A stretch of DNA of 6,909 bases from the NCBI GenBank assembly GCA_002325245.1, contig DCRR01000024.1, forward strand, positions 14,053 through 20,961, in the 5' to 3' direction. The translations under genes were made by a program, and so were the position numbers. Below are positions 1-4,689 of the stretch, piece after piece. This DNA comes from Microbacteriaceae bacterium UBA1487. Its GTDB lineage: Bacteria; Actinomycetota; Actinomycetes; Actinomycetales; Microbacteriaceae. The notes below the pieces were generated by a model, which was not told the DNA's origin, searched no databases, and saw nothing but the letters and a program-made list of their open reading frames with translations. The number at the start of each line of letters is the position of its first letter. Within the stretch, counting starts at the first letter, position 1.

Positions 1-1
1 C

Positions 2-37
2 GGGCCTCGATACGCCGACTGCATCGGCTGCTCGACC
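2..37 (-). repeat. Probable diverged copy 3 of the GGTTGAGTAG/CGTATCGAAACC hairpin repeat, inside a coding frame
   Basis: Compared with the reverse complement of the repeat at 5742-5777, this stretch shares CGATACGCC (8-16) and GGCTGCTCGACC (26-37) exactly, in the same order and at almost the same spacing. The middle holds a different short stem, GCCGA (14-18) with TCGGC (24-28). It is read through as the linker residues before the Mog domain. Chance similarity in GC-rich DNA is possible, so this is less sure than the two copies in the ilv region. Confidence 0.55.
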
Positions 38-503
38 GGCAGCCCTCACCCTCGTCTCCTCCACCCGCGCCGCGGCCGGCACCCGCGACGACACCACCGG
101 GCCGGTGATCGCCGCCTGGCTCGACACCCACGGCTTCACCGCCGCTCCCCCGCGCGTCGTCGCCGACGCCGACCTCGCCGCCGTGCTCGCCGAGGCGGCG
201 GCCGAGAAGCCGGCCGTCATCCTCACCACCGGCGGCACCGGCATCTCGCCCACCGACCGCACCCCCGAGGCGACCGCCGCAGTGCTCGACCGCGAACTCC
301 CCGGCGTCGCCGAGGCCCTCCGCGCCGCCGGCCGCGCCGCCACCCCGACCGCCTCGCTCAGCCGCGCCCTCGCCGGGGTCGCGGGCTCCACCCTCATCGT
401 GAACCTGCCCGGCTCCGCCGGCGGGGTGCGCGACGGCCTCGCCGTGCTCGAACCGCTGCTGCCGCACCTGCTCGATCAGCTCACCGGCGGTGACCATGGC
501 TGA
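3..503 (+). CDS. MogA/MoaB-type molybdopterin adenylyltransferase domain, 5'-truncated (possibly the C-terminal half of a MoaC-Mog fusion)
   Basis: This is the C-terminal 166 residues of a protein whose start lies before the window; the frame is open to the left edge and has no ATG, GTG or TTG before position 105. The GTG at 105 is internal, because it would cut off the first conserved strand of the domain. The MoaB/Mog fold is clear: first strand and loop ALTLVSSTRAAAGTRDDTTG (fragment residues 14-33), the phosphate/MPT-binding TTGGTG (75-80) followed by D85 and TPEA (87-90), SLSR (118-121), and LPGS (135-138). In this family the protein activates molybdopterin by adenylylation in the cytoplasm before molybdate insertion. 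The residues ahead of the domain (GLDTPTASAARPA) look like a linker, and MoaC-MoaB fusions are known in Actinobacteria, so a fusion is likely but unproven. The stop overlaps the start of moaE, so the two are probably translationally coupled. Confidence 0.9.
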   Translation, partial: GLDTPTASAARPAALTLVSSTRAAAGTRDDTTGPVIAAWLDTHGFTAAPPRVVADADLAAVLAEAAAEKPAVILTTGGTGISPTDRTPEATAAVLDRELPGVAEALRAAGRAATPTASLSRALAGVAGSTLIVNLPGSAGGVRDGLAVLEPLLPHLLDQLTGGDHG

Positions 504-927
504 CGGCGCACCCGGACTCGTCGCGCTCGCGCAGGTCACCGAGGATGTGCTCGACCGCGCCCGAATCGAGGACTCGGTGGTGACCGCCGCCGACGGTGCC
601 GTGGTCTGCTTCGCCGGAGTGATCCGCGATCACGATCACGGCGACGGCGTGCTCGCCCTCGACTACCGTGCGCACCCGGAGGCGGAGCGCTTTCTGCGCG
701 AGACCTGCGCCGAGATCGCGGCCGAGACGGGCCTGCAGCTGGCGGCCGTGCACCGCGTCGGCCGCCTGGAGATCGGGGATTCCGCTCTCATCGCCGCGGT
801 CGCCGCACCGCACCGCGCCGAGGCCTTCGCCGCCTGCTCGCGCCTCGTCGACCTGATCAAGGAGCGGGTGCCGATCTGGAAGCGCCAGCACCTCACCGAC
901 GGCGTCTCGGAGTGGGTCGGGCTCTAG
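496..927 (+). CDS. moaE: Molybdopterin synthase catalytic (large) subunit MoaE
   Basis: MoaE forms the heterotetrameric molybdopterin synthase with MoaD and transfers two sulfurs to cyclic pyranopterin monophosphate to make molybdopterin. The protein is 143 aa, normal for the family. Counting from the ATG, family landmarks are FAGVIRDH (39-46, with R44 matching the conserved Arg of E. coli VRNH), APHRAEAF (104-111), and IKERVPIWKRQ (121-131). K122 and K129 have the same seven-residue spacing as the active-site lysines 119 and 126 of E. coli MoaE. An in-frame GTG at 490 would add two residues; ATG 496 is preferred because it has a weak GGCGG five bases upstream. The start overlaps the end of the Mog gene by 8 bp. 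Its partner moaD is on the opposite strand about 760 bp away, so the two subunits are not co-transcribed. Confidence 0.95.
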   Translation: MADGAPGLVALAQVTEDVLDRARIEDSVVTAADGAVVCFAGVIRDHDHGDGVLALDYRAHPEAERFLRETCAEIAAETGLQLAAVHRVGRLEIGDSALIAAVAAPHRAEAFAACSRLVDLIKERVPIWKRQHLTDGVSEWVGL

Positions 928-958
928 GCGGCACCCACCATCGCGGGCACGCGCACGG

Positions 959-964
959 CAGAAT
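959..964 (+). promoter_or_regulatory. Possible -10 element for a leaderless SDR transcript
   Basis: CAGAAT matches the A2/T6 positions of the TANNNT actinobacterial -10 element and lies six bases before the ATG at 971, the distance expected if transcription begins at the start codon. No Shine-Dalgarno is visible. One loose hexamer in GC-rich DNA is weak evidence, and read-through from moaE is the alternative. Confidence 0.25.
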
Positions 965-970
965 GGGCGC

Positions 971-1684
971 ATGGATCTCGGACTGCAGAATCGTGTCGCC
1001 CTCGTCGTCGGCGGGACCGGCCGCATCGGCGCCGCCACCGCGCGCCAGCTCGTCGCCGAAGGGGCAACCGTCGTGATCGCGGCGCGCAACACCGAGAAGC
1101 TCGCCGCGCTCGCGACCGAGCTCGGCGTCGACTCGGTCGTGCTCGACGCCGGTGATGACGCCTCGGTCACGTCCGCGGTCGACGAGGTGCTCGCCCGGCA
1201 CGGGCGCATCGACGTCGCCGTGCTGACCGCGGCGCCGCCAGTGTCGACGCTCGACCCGGCGCGCGATCTCGAGGCGGCGCACCTGCTCGAGGCCATCGAC
1301 GGCAAGTCGCTCGGGTTCCTCCGCGTCGCCACGGCCCTCCTGCCGCACATGACGAGCGCGGGCTTCGGCCGCATCGTCGGTGTCAGCGGCCAGATCGCGC
1401 GAATGACGACGACCCTCGCCGGTTCGGTGCGCAACGGCACCCTCAACACGATCGCCAAGACGCTCGCGGATTCCGCCGCCGGCACCGGCGTGACGATCAA
1501 CGTCGTCAATCCTGGCCCGGTGCTCGACGAGACGCAGCACCCGGCGCCCGAGCGGGGGCGACCCGGCGAGTCGAGCTACGCCGAGGTCGCGTCGCTGATC
1601 GTGTTTCTCACCTCGGTGGCGGCGGGCGGTGTCTCCGGAGAGGAGATCGCGACCGGGCACAAACTGCTCGGCGTCGAGAGCTAG
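971..1684 (+). CDS. SDR-family Rossmann protein lacking the canonical YxxxK active site
   Basis: This 237-aa protein has the length and layout of a classical short-chain dehydrogenase/reductase: beta1 and nucleotide loop VALVVGGTGRIGAA (9-22), VVIAARN after beta2 (34-40), IVGVSG (135-140) with S139 at the catalytic serine position, and INVVNPGPV (176-184) for the nicotinamide side. The segment that should read YxxxK aligns as G151-S-V-R-N155, placing Gly and Asn at the Tyr and Lys positions. The usual NNAG after beta4 is LTAAPP (85-90). It probably still binds a dinucleotide, but ordinary SDR catalysis is doubtful. No substrate can be assigned. It follows moaE by 43 bp on the same strand and ends 6 bp before the convergent moaD stop. 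No Shine-Dalgarno is evident at this ATG; a CAGAAT hexamer lies six bases upstream. Confidence 0.88.
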   Translation: MDLGLQNRVALVVGGTGRIGAATARQLVAEGATVVIAARNTEKLAALATELGVDSVVLDAGDDASVTSAVDEVLARHGRIDVAVLTAAPPVSTLDPARDLEAAHLLEAIDGKSLGFLRVATALLPHMTSAGFGRIVGVSGQIARMTTTLAGSVRNGTLNTIAKTLADSAAGTGVTINVVNPGPVLDETQHPAPERGRPGESSYAEVASLIVFLTSVAAGGVSGEEIATGHKLLGVES

Positions 1685-1690
1685 ACCGGC

Positions 1691-1948
1691 TCAGCCGCCG
1701 GCGAACGGCGGCAGCACGTCCACGGCGTCACCCAGCGCGCGGGCATCATCACGCGAGACGACCCCGTCGACGAGGAACGACCCGGACGCCATCACCCGGT
1801 CCATCTCGGCGCCGTAGCGCTCGCGCAGCGCGGCACGCAGGTGCCCGACGGTGGCCGCGACCGGCAGCACCAGCGCCTCGTCCTCGCGACCGGCGACGTC
1901 AGCAGCCGCGGCGAAATAGCGAACGGCAATCGAGCGCACGGCAGTCAT
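1691..1948 (-). CDS. moaD: Molybdopterin synthase sulfur-carrier (small) subunit MoaD
   Basis: This is an 85-aa ubiquitin-fold protein of the ThiS/MoaD type. It begins with a beta strand, SIAVRYFAAAADVAG (6-20), which matches the usual MoaD opening, and ends in DVLPPFAGG. The terminal Gly-Gly is what MoeB-type enzymes adenylylate and convert to a thiocarboxylate, and it then inserts into the MoaE active site. The ATG at 1948 was chosen over longer in-frame starts because the domain begins right after it and because it forms an ATGA overlap with the moaA stop (4 bp shared), typical of translational coupling. No strong Shine-Dalgarno is visible, consistent with coupling. It runs convergent to the SDR gene with only 6 bp between the stops. 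Confidence 0.94.
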   Translation of the reverse strand: MTAVRSIAVRYFAAAADVAGREDEALVLPVAATVGHLRAALRERYGAEMDRVMASGSFLVDGVVSRDDARALGDAVDVLPPFAGG

Positions 1949-3012
1949 CCGCCGATCGCCCCCATGGATCGCACCGGACGCGCGAAGTCCGCCGCGTCGA
2001 TGCCGTGCCCAGCCTGCTTGCCCCACATCGCCGCGCGCCAGCGGTCGGCGATCTCGGCGTCGCTCGCGCCGCCGCGCAGCAGCCCGCGCAGGTCGGTCTC
2101 GTCGTCGCCGAACAGGCAGGAGCGGACGGTGCCCTCCGCGGTCAGCCGGGTGCGGTCGCAGGCGGCGCAGAAGGAGCGCGTGACCGAGGCGATGATGCCG
2201 ACGGTAGCCGGGCCGTCATCCACCTGCCATTCCTCGGCGGGTGCGGACGGATCCTCGCGCCCCACCTCGGTGAGCCGGAAGCGGGTGCCGAGCACCTCGA
2301 GCAGCTCGGCGGCGGGCACCATGTTGGCGCGCTGCCAGGCCTCGTCGGCGTCGAGCGGCATCTGCTCGATGAATCGCAGGCGGGCGCCGTGCTCGATCGC
2401 CCAGTCGAGCAGCGCGGGGGCGTCGCCGAGCGTCTCGCGCATCAGCACCGCGTTCACCTTCAGCGGGCCGAGGCCCGCCGCGTGCGCCGCCGCGATGCCA
2501 CGCAGCACCGCGGGAAGCCGGTCACGCCGGGTGAGGCGCTCGAAGTGCGCGCGGTCGATCGTGTCGAGGGAGACGTTGATGCGGTCGAGGCCGGCGTCGC
2601 GCAGCGCCGCGGCGCGCTTGTCGAGGCCGATCGCGTTCGTCGTCATCGCGAGCGACGCTTCCGGCGCGGCCTCGCGCGACAGTGCGATGATCTCGACGAG
2701 GTCGGCGCGGGTCAGGGGCTCGCCGCCCGTGAAGCGCACGTCATGCACCCCCAGGTCGCGCGCCGCGATGCCGACCAGTCGGGCGATCTCGGGGGCGCTC
2801 AGCAGCTCGTTCTTCGGAATCACCGGGAGGCCCTCGGCGGGCATGCAGTAGGTGCAGCGCAGCGAGCACGCCGAGGTGATCGAGACGCGGAGGTCGTGCG
2901 CGACGCGTCCGAAGCGGTCGATCAGCGCATCCGTGTCGGGGCGGCCCGCCGTCGAAGGCGCAGCACTCGGGTCGCGCCGCACGGCCGGCATTCCGAGCCC
3001 CAGAGAAGTCAT
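1945..3012 (-). CDS. moaA: GTP 3',8-cyclase MoaA (radical SAM)
   Basis: MoaA performs the first step of Moco synthesis, a radical-SAM rearrangement of GTP that leads, with MoaC, to cyclic pyranopterin monophosphate. The 355-aa product has the N-terminal radical-SAM cluster C49-x3-C53-x2-C56 (in ACSLRCTYCMP), the SAM-binding FTGGEPL (94-100), TTNAIGL (124-130), INVSLDT (145-151), and the C-terminal substrate cluster C282-x2-C285-x13-C299. It ends in SMGAIGG, the conserved C-terminal Gly-Gly needed for activity in this family. The first 30 or so residues are low in conserved features and Pro/Ala/Ser-rich, so a later start is possible, though no better start signal was seen. It is first in a moaA-moaD operon, divergent from the molybdoenzyme that would use the cofactor. 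A TAGGCT hexamer six bases before the ATG suggests a leaderless transcript. Confidence 0.96.
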   Translation of the reverse strand: MTSLGLGMPAVRRDPSAAPSTAGRPDTDALIDRFGRVAHDLRVSITSACSLRCTYCMPAEGLPVIPKNELLSAPEIARLVGIAARDLGVHDVRFTGGEPLTRADLVEIIALSREAAPEASLAMTTNAIGLDKRAAALRDAGLDRINVSLDTIDRAHFERLTRRDRLPAVLRGIAAAHAAGLGPLKVNAVLMRETLGDAPALLDWAIEHGARLRFIEQMPLDADEAWQRANMVPAAELLEVLGTRFRLTEVGREDPSAPAEEWQVDDGPATVGIIASVTRSFCAACDRTRLTAEGTVRSCLFGDDETDLRGLLRGGASDAEIADRWRAAMWGKQAGHGIDAADFARPVRSMGAIGG

Positions 3013-3018
3013 GCCACC

Positions 3019-3024
3019 AGCCTA
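3019..3024 (-). promoter_or_regulatory. Candidate -10 element for moaA (leaderless geometry)
   Basis: On the - strand this reads TAGGCT (TANNNT type), with six bases between it and the moaA ATG at 3012. There is no usable Shine-Dalgarno between them. No good -35 is found at 16-18 bp, so the call rests on the -10 and its position. Confidence 0.35.
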
Positions 3025-3036
3025 CGGTCGCCCCTC

Positions 3037-3065
3037 CTGACAATGCTCGCAACGCCGTCTACTCT
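3037..3065 (+). promoter_or_regulatory. Promoter of the molybdoenzyme-flavoprotein operon
   Basis: A -35 hexamer CTGACA (3037-3042, five of six to TTGACA) is followed after exactly 17 bp by TACTCT (3060-3065, TANNNT type). Transcription would start near 3072, leaving a leader of about 30 nt. It sits in the 88-bp gap between divergent moaA and the molybdoenzyme, so the two transcription units share this control region. Confidence 0.6.
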
Positions 3066-3087
3066 GAACGCAGGTTCACTCACCTTC

Positions 3088-3095
3088 GAGGGAGG
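3088..3095 (+). promoter_or_regulatory. Strong Shine-Dalgarno of the molybdoenzyme gene
   Basis: GAGGGAGG ends five bases before the ATG at 3101. It is the clearest ribosome binding site on the + strand of the window and fixes this start. Confidence 0.75.
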
Positions 3096-3100
3096 CGCGC

Positions 3101-3694
3101 ATGTCGTTCATCACGCGAGGCTTCACGGGCCGCGGCGGCGACCGCGACCCCCGACTCCCACCCGGGCAGACTCTCGTCGAGGACTGGCCGGTGCTCTCCG
3201 CAGGGGCGACACCGCAGATCACGACCGAGGAGTGGTCCTTCACGATCGTGGCCGAGACCGGCACCAAGCACGTCTGGTCCTGGGACGACATGCTCGAGCT
3301 CGGCGTCGACGACATCCGAACCGACATCCACTGCGTGACCCACTGGACGAAACTCGACATGGCCTGGCGCGGTGTGAGTCTCGACAAGTTCTTCGAGAAC
3401 GTCGAGTCGAGCTACGACTACGTCATGGCGCACAGCTACGGCGGCTACACCACCAACATCCCGCTCGATGAGCTGCTCGACGGTCAGGCCTGGATCGCCA
3501 CCGAAGCCGAAGGCGAACCGCTGAGCGCCGAGCACGGCGGGCCCGCGCGCCTCCTGGCGCCCGCCTTGTACTTCTGGAAGAGCGCCAAGTGGATTCGGGG
3601 GCTCGTCATGATGCCGCGCGACGCCCCCGGCTTCTGGGAGCAGAACGGGTACCACCTGCACGGCGACCCGTGGCAGGAGGAGCGGTACTGGTGA
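3101..3694 (+). CDS. Small cytosolic sulfite oxidase-like molybdopterin oxidoreductase
   Basis: The 197-aa protein belongs to the oxidoreductase molybdopterin-binding (sulfite oxidase/YedY fold) family and is little more than the bare Moco domain. The likely Mo-ligating cysteine is C78 in TDIHCVTHWTKLDMAWRGV. Further family landmarks are GYTTNIPLDEL (115-125) and HGGPARLLAPALYFWKSAKW (145-164), where the basic residues around the pterin fall. There is no Tat or Sec signal peptide, no haem b5 domain and no C-terminal dimerisation domain, unlike classical sulfite oxidases or MsrP, so it should act in the cytoplasm and need a separate electron partner. The next gene, 7 bp downstream, is a flavoprotein reductase that fits this role. 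Cofactor-making genes surround it. The substrate is unknown; 'sulfite oxidase' describes the fold and does not demonstrate an activity. Sulfoxide or other S/N-oxide reduction is equally possible. Confidence 0.9.
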   Translation: MSFITRGFTGRGGDRDPRLPPGQTLVEDWPVLSAGATPQITTEEWSFTIVAETGTKHVWSWDDMLELGVDDIRTDIHCVTHWTKLDMAWRGVSLDKFFENVESSYDYVMAHSYGGYTTNIPLDELLDGQAWIATEAEGEPLSAEHGGPARLLAPALYFWKSAKWIRGLVMMPRDAPGFWEQNGYHLHGDPWQEERYW

Positions 3695-3701
3695 TCCGTC
3701 G

Positions 3702-4475
3702 ATGAAGGTCACCGACCGGATCGCGGTGCACCGGGCCGCGTGGCACACGGCGACCGTGGTGGAGACGGTGCCCGAGACACCCGGTTCTCGTCGGCTGGTG
3801 CTCGACGTGCCCACCTGGCCGGGCAACGATGCCGGCGCCCACCTCGACATCCGGCTGACGGCGCCCGACGGGTATCAGGCGTCCCGCGCGTACTCGATCG
3901 CGTCGGCGGTTGAGGCGACACGGCTCACTCTCGTCGTCGACCGGCTCGAATACGGCGAGGTCTCGCCGTTCTTGGTCGACGAGCTGCGCGTCGGCGACCA
4001 GCTCGAGGTGCATGGGCCGCTGGGGCGGTTCTTCCTCTGGCATCCGCCGACCGAGGGCGACGGCGCGCAGCTTCCGCCGGTGCAGCTGATCGGTGCGGGC
4101 TCCGGCATCGTGCCGCTGTTCGCGATGGCCGCCGCGCACGCCGCGTCGGGCGATATGACACGGTTCCGCCTGCTGTATTCGGTGCGCGACCCGGAGCATG
4201 TGTTCTTCCGCAAGGAGCTGGCCGAGGCGGCGAAACGCTGCCCCGGTCCGCTTGAGATCGACTTCATCTACACGCGCGAGGCGCCCGACGGCTGGCCGAC
4301 GGCCCCCGGCCGCGTCACCCGCGATGTCCTCGCCTCGCACAGCATCCCGCCGTCGGAGATGCCGCGCATCTACCTCTGCGGGCCCACTCCGTTCGTCGAG
4401 ATGGTCTCCATGTGGCTCGTGGAGGCCGGACACGACCCCGCCCAGATCCGCGCCGAGCGCTTCGGCGGCGCCTAA
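3702..4475 (+). CDS. Ferredoxin-reductase-like FAD/NAD(P)H oxidoreductase, partner of the molybdoenzyme
   Basis: This 257-aa protein has the two-domain ferredoxin-NADP reductase layout. The FAD-binding barrel carries SRAYSIAS (61-68, the RxYS flavin motif) and HGPLGRFFL (104-112). The pyridine-nucleotide domain carries LIGAGSGIVPLFAM (129-142), LLYSVRDPEHVFF (157-169) and IYLCGPTPFVE (223-233). It ends in ERFGGA, the short tail common in this family. There is no 2Fe-2S domain, so electrons would pass from NAD(P)H through FAD directly to a partner or through a separate ferredoxin. The start is 7 bp after the molybdoenzyme stop; the only good GGAGGAG lies about 20 bases upstream inside that gene, so coupled translation is likely. 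The tight pairing suggests it is the electron donor or acceptor of the molybdoenzyme, which is inference from gene order. A dyad lies 10 bp after the stop. Confidence 0.9.
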   Translation: MKVTDRIAVHRAAWHTATVVETVPETPGSRRLVLDVPTWPGNDAGAHLDIRLTAPDGYQASRAYSIASAVEATRLTLVVDRLEYGEVSPFLVDELRVGDQLEVHGPLGRFFLWHPPTEGDGAQLPPVQLIGAGSGIVPLFAMAAAHAASGDMTRFRLLYSVRDPEHVFFRKELAEAAKRCPGPLEIDFIYTREAPDGWPTAPGRVTRDVLASHSIPPSEMPRIYLCGPTPFVEMVSMWLVEAGHDPAQIRAERFGGA

Positions 4476-4485
4476 CCCCCTCCTG

Positions 4486-4511
4486 GGCGCGCGGGATGCA
4501 TCCCGGGCGCC
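4486..4511. repeat. 26-bp near-perfect dyad after the flavoprotein gene (possible terminator)
   Basis: The two 13-base halves pair except for one G:G position (4491/4506), around a perfect core CGGGATGCATCCCG (4492-4505). It begins 10 bp after the stop codon at 4475. There is no T-tract, so it could be a U-less terminator, an mRNA 3' end stabiliser or a repeat-family member. Confidence 0.5.
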
Positions 4512-4516
4512 GCCGC

Positions 4517-4556
4517 GTGCCGCGCGCGTCACTCGGTTGCGTCAGGGATGCGTCCC
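4517..4556 (+). repeat. 40-bp direct repeat, copy A
   Basis: It matches 4637-4676 at 36 of 40 positions, offset by exactly 120 bp. Differences are at 4529, 4535, 4536 and 4552. It includes TTGCGTCAGGGATGCGTCCC (4537-4556), whose last 12 bases are a one-mismatch version of the GGGATGCATCCC palindrome. Confidence 0.8.
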
Positions 4557-4624
4557 AGACCACAGCCCTCGAACGCACGCGGCAACCGCACGCGCTCACG
4601 CGCAACGCCCAACGGACGCCGAAA

Positions 4625-4664
4625 TGACGCAAGGGAGTGCCGCGCGCGGCACTCCCTTGCGTCA
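4625..4664. terminator. Perfect 40-bp palindrome between convergent operons; candidate bidirectional terminator
   Basis: The left arm TGACGCAAGGGAGTGCCGCG (4625-4644) is the exact reverse complement of 4645-4664, with no loop bases. Read on the - strand it lies just after the ilvC stop and is followed by TTTCGG, a minimal T run; on the + strand it is followed by GGG. A 20-bp GC-rich stem between convergent genes suits a shared transcription stop, but the lack of a proper U-tract makes intrinsic termination uncertain. It may instead be a dispersed repeat. Confidence 0.55.
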
Positions 4665-4676
4665 GGGATGCATCCC
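4637..4676 (+). repeat. 40-bp direct repeat, copy B
   Basis: This is the partner of copy A. It covers the right half of the 40-bp palindrome and most of the following 16-bp palindrome. In this copy the two CC bases at 4655-4656 complete the palindrome, while copy A has GG and lacks the matching left arm. Confidence 0.8.
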
Positions 4677-4678
4677 TG
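4663..4678. repeat. 16-bp perfect palindrome CAGGGATGCATCCCTG
   Basis: This overlaps the 40-bp palindrome by two bases and lies 11 bp from the ilvC stop. Its GGGATGCATCCC core occurs again at 4493-4504 and, with one change, at 4545-4556. It may be part of the same terminator structure or a protein-binding site. Confidence 0.6.
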
Positions 4679-4689
4679 CCGCCGAAGAA

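Noticed and set aside
481..1660. Long - strand open frames (342 and 255 aa) opposite moaE and the SDR gene
   Set aside because: Low-complexity Arg/Ala/Ser-rich translations with no domain, covering two well-supported + strand genes.
3013..3100. Moco riboswitch upstream of moaA
   Set aside because: Only 88 bp is available, it is occupied by divergent promoter elements, and the moaA -10 leaves no leader to hold a riboswitch.
2005..3471. 488-aa open frame on the + strand running antisense to moaA and into the molybdoenzyme gene
   Set aside because: The product is Arg/Ala/His-rich without any recognisable domain and lies opposite a clear MoaA; it is a by-product of high-GC codon use.
3606..4532. 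308-aa - strand open frame opposite the flavoprotein gene
   Set aside because: Antisense shadow of a gene with intact FAD and NAD motifs; the translation shows no family features.
4517..4676. CRISPR array
   Set aside because: There are only two imperfect repeats 120 bp apart, one embedded in a palindrome, with no regular spacers and no cas genes.
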